Shown here one piece after another: positions 1 through 8,619 of a stretch of 64,000 nucleotides of DNA. The position numbers and the translations under genes were made by a program. Position 1 is the stretch's first letter. Every line of letters begins with the position of its first letter. This DNA is from Bryobacterales bacterium (lineage in GTDB: Bacteria; Acidobacteriota; Terriglobia; Bryobacterales; Bryobacteraceae), in NCBI GenBank assembly GCA_020846745.1, contig JADLDI010000074.1:1-64000 (forward strand). The letters are read 5' to 3'. The notes under the pieces were generated by a model. The model had not been told where the DNA came from. It saw only the letters and a program-made list of their open reading frames with translations, and did no database searches.

Positions 1-1
1 G

Positions 2-76
2 GAGCGCTATGACGAGGCTCGGTACCTGGCGGCACTGCGGCGGAGCGGATCGCCATACGGGAAGGAGGCGGCATGA
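2..76 (+). CDS. C-terminal tail of an unidentified protein (partial)
   Basis: An open frame enters from the left edge and stops at TGA (74-76), leaving 24 codons whose product ends in Gly-Lys-Glu-Ala-Ala. The other two plus-strand frames close sooner. Nothing in so short a piece identifies a family, and the frame could be chance. The following 62 bases up to the next gene's stop hold nothing recognisable. Confidence 0.35.
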   Translation, partial: ERYDEARYLAALRRSGSPYGKEAA

Positions 77-138
77 CCTCAGATTTTGCTTGACGGACGG
101 CCTCAGAAATCTTACGCGCCGTGGTTCAGTTGAACCCG

Positions 139-1032
139 TTACACTTCGGGTTTCTTGATTTCCACTCCGGCCATATCTTCGATGAAGTTGACGATAGCCG
201 AGTGATCTAAGTCGCCCTTGCCTTCGTTCATCAGCGAGATAAGTATCTGCTGGACCATGCCGGTAAAGGGGAGCGAGACCTTGAGCGACTCCGCGGCGAG
301 CAGAGCGTTTCGAAGATCCTTCTGGTGGAGTTTGATACGGAAGCCGGGCTTAAAGTTACGGCTGATGGCCATGGGCGCCTTGGCATTGAGGACGGTACTG
401 CCGGCGAGCCCGCCTTTCACCGCCTGAAACACAACATCGGGATCGAGACCTGCCTTGGTGGCCAGCACCAAGGCTTCGCCCATGGCGGCAATGTTACAGG
501 CCACCATGATCTGGTTGGCCAGCTTGGTGACGTTGCCCGCGCCGACCGGTCCGGTGAGAGTGGCGCTCGAGCCCAACGATTTGAAGAGCGGGACAACCGT
601 CTCAAACGTCTCCTGCTTGCCGCCCACCATGATGGCGAGGGTGCCGTCGACGGCTTTGGGTTCGCCGCCGCTGACTGGCGCATCGAGAAAGTCGACGCCC
701 TGTTCGGCACAGGCGGCGCCGATCTTCTGGGCAACGATGGGGCTGATGGAGCTCATGTCGACTATGACAGATCGGGCCGCGGCGCCTTCGAGTACGCCGC
801 CCGCGCCCAGTACAGCCGCCTCCACATCGGGGCCGTCGGGCAGCATCGTAATGGTGACCTCTCCATTGGCCGCGGCATCCTTGCCGGAGGCGCACGCTTT
901 GGCTCCGTCCCCAACCAGCGCCGAGACCGACTCGGGATTGATGTCGTACACGAATAAGTCATGGCCGGCCTTCAGCAGGTTGCGCGCCATGGGTTTGCCC
1001 ATGATCCCCAAGCCCACAAATCCGATCTTCAT
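139..1032 (-). CDS. NAD(P)-dependent beta-hydroxyacid dehydrogenase (3-hydroxyisobutyrate / tartronate semialdehyde reductase type)
   Basis: A 297-residue cytosolic oxidoreductase of the 3-hydroxyisobutyrate dehydrogenase family. It begins with a Rossmann dinucleotide-binding loop (GFVGLGIMG, residues about 4-12). The substrate loop DAPVSGGEPKA and a GNVTKLANQ segment carrying the catalytic lysine follow, then the helical C-terminal domain. The first in-frame ATG lies 17 codons upstream, but ATG at 1032 is preceded by GGAGGTG at a 6-base distance and starts the Rossmann fold directly, so it is chosen. The family includes 2-hydroxy-3-oxopropionate reductase (GarR), which would suit the glucarate genes at 34-36 kb, but the substrate cannot be decided from sequence alone. 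Confidence 0.88.
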   Translation of the reverse strand: MKIGFVGLGIMGKPMARNLLKAGHDLFVYDINPESVSALVGDGAKACASGKDAAANGEVTITMLPDGPDVEAAVLGAGGVLEGAAARSVIVDMSSISPIVAQKIGAACAEQGVDFLDAPVSGGEPKAVDGTLAIMVGGKQETFETVVPLFKSLGSSATLTGPVGAGNVTKLANQIMVACNIAAMGEALVLATKAGLDPDVVFQAVKGGLAGSTVLNAKAPMAISRNFKPGFRIKLHQKDLRNALLAAESLKVSLPFTGMVQQILISLMNEGKGDLDHSAIVNFIEDMAGVEIKKPEV

Positions 1033-1038
1033 TTCATT

Positions 1039-1045
1039 CACCTCC
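1039..1045 (-). promoter_or_regulatory. Ribosome binding site fixing the dehydrogenase start
   Basis: On the minus strand GGAGGTG sits 6 bases before ATG at 1032. It selects this ATG over the upstream in-frame ATG at 1083. Confidence 0.7.
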
Positions 1046-1116
1046 AAAGGTGTAATGGTAGCGCCGCGGAGGGGAACCGTCATCCCCCTTCCGCTAAAGG
1101 CGGCTGGAAGCGGCGG

Positions 1117-4100
1117 TTACCACTCCAGACGGAGCGATGTGCGGAACGCGCGCGCGCCCGGCTGGTCGAGTGAGTGGGTGCCAGAGGCCGCGGTAATAAC
1201 GCCTACTTGCGACAGCGCGGTGATGTTCAGGCCGGGCACGGACCAGTTGGGGTGGTTCAAGAAGTTAGTGGAAGTCATTTCCCAACGTAACTGCATCCGC
1301 TCGCGAATCTGGAAGTGCTTCGCGAGGCCGGCATCGACGACGTTCACACCCGGCCCTTTGATCACGCCTTTTGCCGCACTGCCAAACGAACCCAGTGTGG
1401 GCGCTGAAAAGGCCGCTGGATCGAACCACCGTGTGAGGCTACGCTGATCGCCGGGCAGGTTGGTGTCGTAAAGGTAGTTGGGCCGAATGGTTACTTGGGC
1501 GGGGGTGCGGCTGGTGGTGTACGCGATGCCGGTCGGGTCCGGGCCGGTCCACAAGGGAGTCAGGAAGTTACCGGAGGTCATGCTGTAGATGCCGCTGATG
1601 GTCCAGCCGCCAACGATTTGACGGGTGATGCGATTGCCGCCAGCTAACCAGCGCTTACCGCGGCCGAAGGGCAATTCGTAAATGAAGTTACCGCCGACCC
1701 GGTGGGTGGGGATATCTTCCCAGACCGCACGTTCACGCTTACGGTCGTAGGCGTTCTCGGGACTCTGGGCGAGGTCGATATCACCGATGTCGCGCGCCCA
1801 GGTATAGGAGAGTTGGTAGTGGAATCCACGCGCCATGCGGCGTTCGGCAGTAACTGTCATGGCGTGATACTGGTGGCCGGCGCCGTTGGTGACATAGTTG
1901 ATACCGGGGTAATTGGGGAACATTCGCGGCTTGTCGACAAACAGGCGCGCATCGGGGACGGGTTGGTTGATGTTGTAACTCCACTGACCTTGGCGTGTGT
2001 TGGTTCCGATGTAAGAGAGGCGGAAGCCCGTATTCCAACGCTGATGCTCGATGGTGGCGGTGTACTGCATGCTGTAGGGACGGCGGAGGTCAGGGTTCAC
2101 CGCGTTTGGAATGCTGATGGTGGTTGGACCTGTGGCCTGCAAGGGGAAGATGCGCGGGAAGATCACATCGGGCGTGGCGGGGTTGGTGTAACTCGGTTCG
2201 TTAATCAGGAACGGCGTACTGCCGTAAGAGACGCCGCGGGGCACCATGTCGAAGAAGATGCCGAAACCTCCACGGAAGACCGTGTTATTACCCCAGGGGC
2301 GATAGGCGAGGCCCATGCGGGGACCGAAGTCGTGACGAGCTCGTAGGAGGGTGTCGCCGGGTAAGCCGACGGAACTGGCTTCTACAACACCCACGTATCC
2401 TTTGGGCAACAGGGGACTGACCTGCGACAACGATCCGTCCGGCACGACGATTTTTCCACTGCCGATGTCGAACATGGCGGCGCGTCCGCTCGATTCGGTG
2501 AAGTTAGTAGTGTATTCGTAGCGGACGCCACCGGTTAAGGTCAGCTTGGGGGTGACTTTGAAATCGTCAGTGATAAAGAGGGTGTCCTGGATCCAATGGC
2601 GCTTGTAGCCGAGGGGAGCGTAGGCGCGGGTTACCGTCGAGGGAATGCCGAGCAGGAAGTCGCCATAGGTGAATCCGGTGTAGCGGTTGGAGAAGGCGGC
2701 GGTGCCGAACAGGTTCGCGTCGGTGCTCTTGTCGGCGTGGAAGTGTGGGGATACGATCAGGCCGGCCTTGATGCTGTGCCGTCCACGGAACCAGGTGACC
2801 AGGTCCTGGACGGTGTAGTTGAATTCGCGGTTACCGGGACGGCGATAGTTGTAACTGCTGCCTTGATCAATTGGCGCGAGCGGGAGGTTAGAAAAGGTGA
2901 AGTGGGGCATGCCCGGCAGGTCGGGCACGTTGTCGATCAGACCGGTGAGGCCAAGTTCCTGTACGAGGGATTTGCCGAGCGTGGGTGGAGTGATGGGGTT
3001 GTTGTTGAAGGAAACGCCTGCGCGGAACTCGTTCACCAATTGGGGCCGGATGTTATAGGTGAACGAGAAGTTGGCGGCACGCGTATCGCGGCGCTGGGAG
3101 TTACGGCCGATGGTGGGGAGGTTGCCGAGATACTGGCGGCTCCATGCCTGGTTCCAAGTCCAGCGGACGAAGAGGAATGCCTTATCATTGATCCGGTGGT
3201 CCGTTCGGACCGTGTAATAGGAATTGGGGTCAAACTCGCGAATCTTGTACTCTCGGTAGTTGGCTTGGGCGAATACCTGCGTGTTGCCGTAGGTGGGGAG
3301 GGGATAGAAGCGGTCCTGGATGCGCTGAGACACGGGGTTGATGCGCGAGGTGGGGATTTGATTGTTGGGGAAGGGAGTGCCGGTGAACGGGTCCTTCACG
3401 GTGGACTTGTCGGGTGTATAAGTGAAGTCGCCCGCGCGCCAAGCGGCGAGCGGAACGGCGGGGTTCAGGAAGTCCTGTGCGGCGCTGCCGGTTGAGGTTT
3501 CGTAGGAGAAGAAGAAGAAAGTCTTGTTGCGGCCGTCGTAGACCTTGGGGATGTAGACGGGGCCGCCGATTGATGTTCCGGGCAGGTGAGTGATGCCGGT
3601 GGTGCGCTGCTGGGCGAAGGGGTCGCGCGCGCGGAAGAACGGCGTGGAATAATAGTCGAACACGTTGCCGTGTAACTGATTTGTGCCGGACTTGGAAATA
3701 ACCGTGACTTGGCCGATGGCGCCATACTCGGCGCTGTTAGACGCCATGTCGACGCGGACTTCTTCAAAGCTTTCGATGTATCCCACCAGTGGGCTGATCT
3801 GGCTGCCGTCGTAAGCCGTGCTGGTGCTGATACCGTCAATCCCGACATCCCCCTGGTTGCCGCGGCTGCCGGCGAACCGGCGATAGGAGAGGCCGTAACC
3901 GGCGCTTAGCACATTCGGGGATAGCGCGAGGAAAGCGGTGAGACTGCGCGTGTTGAGCGGCAGAGTCTTTAGCAGGGTTGAATCTTTTGAATCGCTGATA
4001 CGGGCGGTTTCCGTCTCGATGAGAGTGGCGCCGCCAGTTACCTCGATTTTGGTTTCGACGCTGCCGACTTCCAGGCGTAGATCGAGGCGGCGGTAATCGC

Positions 4101-4404
4101 GGGCGCGCAGGATGATCTGCTCGGCCACAAATTCTTTGAAGCCGGAACTGTTGGCCCGGACGGTGTAAGTACCTTCTTTCAGTTGGGCGAGCGTGTAGAC
4201 GCCCGCCTCATTCGATTGAGCGATGGTTTGTATGTTGCTTTCGAGGTGGGTGGCCGTGACGGTGACGCCGGCGATGGCAGAGCCGGTGGGGTCTGTCGCG
4301 GTGCCGGTGATTGTAGCGAACGTGGTTTGTCCGTTGAGGCTGTGAGCCAAGGTAAGCAGCAAAACAGCACCGGACACCAGAAGGTGCAGTTGTGGTTTAC
4401 GCAT
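1117..4404 (-). CDS. Oar-like TonB-dependent receptor with carboxypeptidase-regulatory domain
   Basis: A 1095-residue outer-membrane receptor. Residues 1-25 are a signal peptide. About 28-115 form a CarboxypepD_reg-like beta-sandwich (begins ATITGTATDPTGSAIAGV). A plug domain follows (about 120-250, with a GNQGDVGIDG stretch), then a long beta-barrel ending in Leu-Glu-Trp, an aromatic terminus typical of barrel proteins. A GGAGAGG ribosome site precedes the ATG. This architecture is greatly expanded in Acidobacteriota and is thought to import oligosaccharides or other large substrates. The divergent fucosidase operon 95 bp away suggests a glycan ligand, but that is inference. Confidence 0.92.
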   Translation of the reverse strand: MRKPQLHLLVSGAVLLLTLAHSLNGQTTFATITGTATDPTGSAIAGVTVTATHLESNIQTIAQSNEAGVYTLAQLKEGTYTVRANSSGFKEFVAEQIILRARDYRRLDLRLEVGSVETKIEVTGGATLIETETARISDSKDSTLLKTLPLNTRSLTAFLALSPNVLSAGYGLSYRRFAGSRGNQGDVGIDGISTSTAYDGSQISPLVGYIESFEEVRVDMASNSAEYGAIGQVTVISKSGTNQLHGNVFDYYSTPFFRARDPFAQQRTTGITHLPGTSIGGPVYIPKVYDGRNKTFFFFSYETSTGSAAQDFLNPAVPLAAWRAGDFTYTPDKSTVKDPFTGTPFPNNQIPTSRINPVSQRIQDRFYPLPTYGNTQVFAQANYREYKIREFDPNSYYTVRTDHRINDKAFLFVRWTWNQAWSRQYLGNLPTIGRNSQRRDTRAANFSFTYNIRPQLVNEFRAGVSFNNNPITPPTLGKSLVQELGLTGLIDNVPDLPGMPHFTFSNLPLAPIDQGSSYNYRRPGNREFNYTVQDLVTWFRGRHSIKAGLIVSPHFHADKSTDANLFGTAAFSNRYTGFTYGDFLLGIPSTVTRAYAPLGYKRHWIQDTLFITDDFKVTPKLTLTGGVRYEYTTNFTESSGRAAMFDIGSGKIVVPDGSLSQVSPLLPKGYVGVVEASSVGLPGDTLLRARHDFGPRMGLAYRPWGNNTVFRGGFGIFFDMVPRGVSYGSTPFLINEPSYTNPATPDVIFPRIFPLQATGPTTISIPNAVNPDLRRPYSMQYTATIEHQRWNTGFRLSYIGTNTRQGQWSYNINQPVPDARLFVDKPRMFPNYPGINYVTNGAGHQYHAMTVTAERRMARGFHYQLSYTWARDIGDIDLAQSPENAYDRKRERAVWEDIPTHRVGGNFIYELPFGRGKRWLAGGNRITRQIVGGWTISGIYSMTSGNFLTPLWTGPDPTGIAYTTSRTPAQVTIRPNYLYDTNLPGDQRSLTRWFDPAAFSAPTLGSFGSAAKGVIKGPGVNVVDAGLAKHFQIRERMQLRWEMTSTNFLNHPNWSVPGLNITALSQVGVITAASGTHSLDQPGARAFRTSLRLEW

Positions 4405-4499
4405 TCTTTCCTCTCCTTAAAAGCCCGCTAACAGCTGATGTTGGGAAATTCTATCACTGGTTTGGGCAGACCGCTTGAAGCCGGTCTACGATACAAGAG
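4405..4499. promoter_or_regulatory. Divergent intergenic region between TonB receptor and MBL/fucosidase operon
   Basis: These 95 bases separate two divergent starts and so must hold the promoters of both. A short inverted repeat (AGACCG ... CGGTCT, about 4469-4488) lies close to the plus-strand start and could be an operator. No clear -35/-10 pair was identified. Confidence 0.35.
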
Positions 4500-6425
4500 A
4501 TGACCCGGATGATAGTGTGCATTTTTGGCTGTGCGGTTCTGTGGGGACAGCCGGCCTTAAAGCCCGTCGCGGAGATTGGGGGCGGCGCTTCGGTTTACCT
4601 GTTTACGGATACGGCTAACTCCTACGTAATACGGCAGGGCGACCGCGCGATGCTGATCGATGTAGGCGACGGCGCTTCGCTTGAGCATCTGGCGGAAATA
4701 GGCGTGAAGCAAGTGGACTGGGTGCTATTCACGCATCATCATCGCGAGCAGGTGCAAGGGTTTTCGAAATTGAGGAAGTGGCCGGGTTTTAAGGTGGCGG
4801 CGCCGGCGGCGGAGCGGGCTTTCTTTGAACGTCCCATGGAGTTTCGGAAGATGAAGCCGTCGCTGAGCGACCGGTTCGCCGTGCATGGGTCCAGCTATGT
4901 GCGTGTACCGCGCGAGCGCATTGCCGTCGATCGTGCTTTTGCGAAGATGGACGACTTCACGTGGGGCGGGTTGCAGTTTCACTGTGTAGAAACCAAGGGC
5001 AACAGTCCGGGCGGGATGTCGTACCTGGTGCATGCGCCGCAGGGGTGGATTGCGTTTTCGGGCGATGTGATCACGGACGGGGCGCGGATGCATACGTGGT
5101 TTGATTCGGAGTGGGACTACGGGTTTGCGGCGGGGATTTACGCGATGGTCGAGAGCGCTGCGCTATTGGAGCAGTTTAATCCGGTACTGGTGCTGCCGTC
5201 GCATGGTCCGGTGGTACGGGACGGCAAGCAGCAACTCGCAGAGTTACAGCGGAAGTTACGGGTGCTGGAGCCGCTGTATGTGCGGGGTTACTCGATCTTC
5301 CGGTTCTCGAGCGCGGACCAGGACCGGACGTCCAAGCCAACCGATATTCCTCATGTGTGGCAGACACTGCCGCATGTTTATAAGTTCAAGGGGCCGAACT
5401 ATGCGGTGAACTTCTACCTGATCATGGCAGAGAGCGGCAAAGGGCTGCTGGTGGATTGCGGGTTGTTTCAGGTACCGTTTCTTGACCAAGCCATTAAGAG
5501 GATGCAGGAGAAGTTAGGGTTGAAGTCGATTGACGCTTGCATCGTGACGCACATGCATGGCGACCACATGTTGCAGGCGCAGCACTTGCGCGAGAAGTAT
5601 GGAACGCAAGTATGGATGCTGGACAACATGGTGGCGAAGGCGGAGCGGCCGGAGTGGTTCGATTATCCGGCGGCGATCGAGTCGTACGCAGGCGCCGTCG
5701 AGTCGCTGAAAGTGGACCGTAGCTTCAAGCGCGGCGAGCGGTTGGATTGGGAGGGCTACCAGTTCACGGTGGATTGGATGCCGGGGCAGACGGAGTTCGC
5801 GCTGGCGGTGCAGGGGATGATCGATGGGCGCAAGGTGGTGTTTACGGGGGATAACTTGTTTGGCGATCCACGGGACCCGGCACAGAACGGACATGAAGCG
5901 GTGGTGGCGCGTAACTCGAGCATCTTAGAGGAAGGTTACATCTACGGGGCGGAGTATCTGAAGCGGATAGCGCCGGATATCATCCTCGGCGGGCATTCGT
6001 ATGTGATGGACCGGCCGACGGCGTTCATCGAGCGGTACCGGAAATGGGCTTACGACATTCGGGCGGCCTTGCAGGCGCTTTCCTCGGATGCGGATTACCG
6101 GTATTGGTACGACCCCTATTGGGTGCGTGCTGAACCGTATCGGGTGAAGCTGAAACGCGGCGAATCCGCTGAAGTGATGGTGAATGTGCGGAACTTCCGG
6201 GCGGGTGCGCAGCGGCACCGGATCGAGTTACGAACCCCAAGAGGCGTGACGGCGAATCCGCCTGTGCTCGATGGGCAGGTGGCGGGCGAATCGCGGCAGG
6301 GGTTTCCGGTGCGGCTGACGGCGGACGCATCTGCCGTGCCGGGTGTGGCGCTGACAACTTTCGACATCACGCTCGACGGGAAGCGGTATGGTGAGTACTT
6401 CGATCTGATTGTGGAGGTCCAATGA
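4500..6425 (+). CDS. Exported tandem metallo-beta-lactamase-fold hydrolase
   Basis: A 641-residue protein with a signal peptide (about 1-18) and two successive MBL-fold domains. The first (about 25-255) has its metal motif altered to T-H-H-H-R-E-Q (78-84), so the HxHxDH Asp and last His are Glu and Gln. The second (about 280-530) has the intact T-H-M-H-G-D-H (350-356), a later TGD and a GGH. A C-terminal beta domain (about 560-641) resembles a carbohydrate-associated immunoglobulin-like module. Domain two should bind metal and hydrolyse something; domain one may be structural or may have changed metal use. Its stop overlaps the next ATG, so it is probably co-translated with the fucosidase. 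ATG at 4509 is an alternative start. Confidence 0.85.
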   Translation: MTRMIVCIFGCAVLWGQPALKPVAEIGGGASVYLFTDTANSYVIRQGDRAMLIDVGDGASLEHLAEIGVKQVDWVLFTHHHREQVQGFSKLRKWPGFKVAAPAAERAFFERPMEFRKMKPSLSDRFAVHGSSYVRVPRERIAVDRAFAKMDDFTWGGLQFHCVETKGNSPGGMSYLVHAPQGWIAFSGDVITDGARMHTWFDSEWDYGFAAGIYAMVESAALLEQFNPVLVLPSHGPVVRDGKQQLAELQRKLRVLEPLYVRGYSIFRFSSADQDRTSKPTDIPHVWQTLPHVYKFKGPNYAVNFYLIMAESGKGLLVDCGLFQVPFLDQAIKRMQEKLGLKSIDACIVTHMHGDHMLQAQHLREKYGTQVWMLDNMVAKAERPEWFDYPAAIESYAGAVESLKVDRSFKRGERLDWEGYQFTVDWMPGQTEFALAVQGMIDGRKVVFTGDNLFGDPRDPAQNGHEAVVARNSSILEEGYIYGAEYLKRIAPDIILGGHSYVMDRPTAFIERYRKWAYDIRAALQALSSDADYRYWYDPYWVRAEPYRVKLKRGESAEVMVNVRNFRAGAQRHRIELRTPRGVTANPPVLDGQVAGESRQGFPVRLTADASAVPGVALTTFDITLDGKRYGEYFDLIVEVQ

Positions 6426-7744
6426 AACGCGTCGCTCTGTTCTTGTTGGTTGCGCTGGCGGCGAACGCTCAGCGGAGTCCGCTGTTGAAGCAGCGGCTGG
6501 AATGGTTTCAGGACCAGAAGTTCGGGCTGTTCATGCATTGGGGGATTTACAGCGAACTCGGGATTATAGAGTCGTGGCCGCTGGTGTGGAAGGACCGGTC
6601 GTGGGGGAACCCGGCGATCCAGACCAAAGAGGAGATGGAGGCGTTCCGCGCGAAGTATTTTGCGCAGAGCCGGAAGTTCAACCCGACTAAGTTCGACCCG
6701 GCGTTGTGGGCGCGGTTGGGGAAAGCTGCCGGCATGAAGTATGTCGTGTTTACGACGAAGCACCACGATGGGTTCAGCATGTTCGACACGCGGATGACGG
6801 ACTTCCGGGTGACGCATCCGGATGTGCCGTTCAGTAAGGATCCGCGGGCGAACATCGTGAAGGAAGTGTTCCACGCGTTCCGGTCGGAAGGGATGGGGAT
6901 TGGGGCTTACTTCTCTAAGTCAGACTGGCATGTGCCGTATTACTGGAAGCCTGGGGTGTTCGCGGAAGATCGGAATCCGAATTACGATACGGGTGCCGAA
7001 CCGGAGCGATGGGCGAAGTTCGTGGAGTTTGTGCATGGGCAGGTGCGCGAGTTGATGACCGGGTACGGCAAGGTGGACATCCTATGGCTGGATGGCGGGC
7101 AGGTGCGCCCGCCGAAGCAGGATATCCAAATGGATAAGCTGGCGCGGATTGCGCGGGGCGCGCAGCCGCAGCTGATCATGGTGAATCGCACGGCAAAGGA
7201 TGCGTATGAGGACTATCGGACGCCGGAGCAGGAGGTGCCGGACAAGCCGCTGCCCTATGTGTGGGAAAGCTGCATCACGATGGGCAAGCAATGGTCGTAT
7301 AAGCCGAACGATGAGTATAAGTCGACGCGCCAGTTGATCCACTTGCTGGTGGATGTGGTGGCGAAGGGTGGGAACCTGCTGTTGAACATCGGTCCCGCGC
7401 CGGATGGGACGCTGCCGCCGACGGCGGTGTCGCGATTGAAGGAGATCGGCGAGTGGATGGGGGTACATTCGGAGGCGATCCACGGGACGCGCGCCATCGC
7501 TCCCTATAAGGAAGGCAGCGTGGCGTACACGCGCAAGGGGAACTGGGTGTATGGGATTGTGCTGAGAGGCGAATCGGAGGCGCTGCCGGCGGAGGTGCTG
7601 CTGAAGACCTTGAAGCCGAAGGCGGGCACGAAGGTGGAACTGCTGGGTACGGGAATGCGGTTAGACGTTTCGAACGGGGTGGTGAAGATCCCGGCCAACG
7701 TGCGGTTGAGTCCATACGCGTTTGCCCTGAAATTCCAGATATAA
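6422..7744 (+). CDS. Alpha-L-fucosidase, GH29 family, exported
   Basis: A 440-residue GH29 enzyme that would release terminal alpha-L-fucose from glycans in the periplasm or outside. A short signal peptide ends near residue 17 (ANAQ). The fold begins with the family-typical KFGLFMHWGIYS, followed by KHHDGFSMFD, and VDILWLDGG, in which Asp224 is the expected catalytic nucleophile. The length fits a single catalytic domain with a short C-terminal beta module. The start shares ATGA with the upstream stop, and the two genes form a two-gene operon next to a TonB receptor, a plausible small glycan-use locus. Confidence 0.93.
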   Translation: MKRVALFLLVALAANAQRSPLLKQRLEWFQDQKFGLFMHWGIYSELGIIESWPLVWKDRSWGNPAIQTKEEMEAFRAKYFAQSRKFNPTKFDPALWARLGKAAGMKYVVFTTKHHDGFSMFDTRMTDFRVTHPDVPFSKDPRANIVKEVFHAFRSEGMGIGAYFSKSDWHVPYYWKPGVFAEDRNPNYDTGAEPERWAKFVEFVHGQVRELMTGYGKVDILWLDGGQVRPPKQDIQMDKLARIARGAQPQLIMVNRTAKDAYEDYRTPEQEVPDKPLPYVWESCITMGKQWSYKPNDEYKSTRQLIHLLVDVVAKGGNLLLNIGPAPDGTLPPTAVSRLKEIGEWMGVHSEAIHGTRAIAPYKEGSVAYTRKGNWVYGIVLRGESEALPAEVLLKTLKPKAGTKVELLGTGMRLDVSNGVVKIPANVRLSPYAFALKFQI

Positions 7745-7809
7745 GGCGAATCCCTGTAGAATATCGGGAAGAGGGGTAGCCGGGGATTTTCGGTCTGGTG
7801 TGAACTGCT

Positions 7810-8619
7810 ATGCAATCGGTGTTTCCAGTCGATCGGGAGAGCGCTGCTGTTTCTCCCCCGCTGATGATTGAGGCCGTTGGCCTTTCCAAGTTCTATGGCG
7901 ATTTCGCGGCCGTGCGAGACGTGAAGTTTTCGGTGCCGCAGGGACAGGTGTGCGCGTTTCTGGGGCCGAACGGGGCAGGGAAGTCGACCACGATGAAACT
8001 GTTGACCGGGTATCTGGCGCCGACGCACGGGACGGCGCGGATCGCCGGGTTTGACGTGTTCGACCGACGCATTGAGGCGGCGACGCGGCTGGGGTACCTG
8101 CCGGAGAATGGTCCGCTGTACACAGAAATGACACCGCTGTCGCTGCTGCGCTTTTTCGGGCAGGCGCGCGGGTTGAGTTCGTCGTACTTGCGGCAGCGGA
8201 TCGACGCGGTGGTGGACCAGTGCTACCTGTCGGACGTGCTGGAGAAGTCAATTTCGAAGCTGTCGAAAGGCTACCGGCAGCGGGTCGGGATGGCGCAGGT
8301 GCTGCTGCATGAGCCCGATGTGCTGATCATGGACGAGCCGACCACCGGGTTGGACCCGAACCAGATCCGCACGGTGCGCGAGTTAATCCGCACGCTGGGA
8401 AAGACGAAGACGATCCTGCTGTCGACCCACATCCTGCAGGAAGTGGAAGCGGTGGCCGATCGGGTGGTGACGATCAACGCGGGCCGGGTGGTGTTTGACG
8501 GGCGGCCTGACGGATTGCTGCAGTACGGGTCGAACTTCGACGAAGCCTTCTATGTGCTGACGGGTCACCGGCCATCGACCCCGACGGTTTCCGAGGCGAC
8601 GGAGGTGACCAATGGGTAA
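7810..8619 (+). CDS. ABC transporter ATP-binding protein, GldA-like
   Basis: A 269-residue ABC ATPase. Walker A is GPNGAGKS (residues 52-59), the signature is LSKGYRQRVG (about 155-164), and Walker B ends LIMDEP with a following switch histidine (STHIL). An N-terminal ATG at 7810 or ATG at 7864 are both possible starts; neither has a strong ribosome site. It overlaps the next gene by 8 bases (ATGGGTAA). With the next two genes it forms an ATPase / permease-auxiliary / DUF4340 set like the Gld transporter of Bacteroidetes gliding motility, a system also found in non-gliding bacteria. The substrate is unknown. Confidence 0.92.
   Translation: MQSVFPVDRESAAVSPPLMIEAVGLSKFYGDFAAVRDVKFSVPQGQVCAFLGPNGAGKSTTMKLLTGYLAPTHGTARIAGFDVFDRRIEAATRLGYLPENGPLYTEMTPLSLLRFFGQARGLSSSYLRQRIDAVVDQCYLSDVLEKSISKLSKGYRQRVGMAQVLLHEPDVLIMDEPTTGLDPNQIRTVRELIRTLGKTKTILLSTHILQEVEAVADRVVTINAGRVVFDGRPDGLLQYGSNFDEAFYVLTGHRPSTPTVSEATEVTNG

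Noticed and set aside
455..1447. A 330-codon plus-strand frame across the dehydrogenase and TonB receptor 3' end
   Set aside because: It spans two real genes in antisense and has low-complexity composition.
2596..3495. A 299-codon plus-strand frame inside the TonB receptor gene
   Set aside because: It is antisense to a conserved receptor and shows Val/Gly/Glu-rich shadow composition.
6116..6874. A 252-codon minus-strand frame across the MBL/fucosidase junction
   Set aside because: It is antisense to the GH29 N-terminal motifs and rich in Arg/Pro/His.
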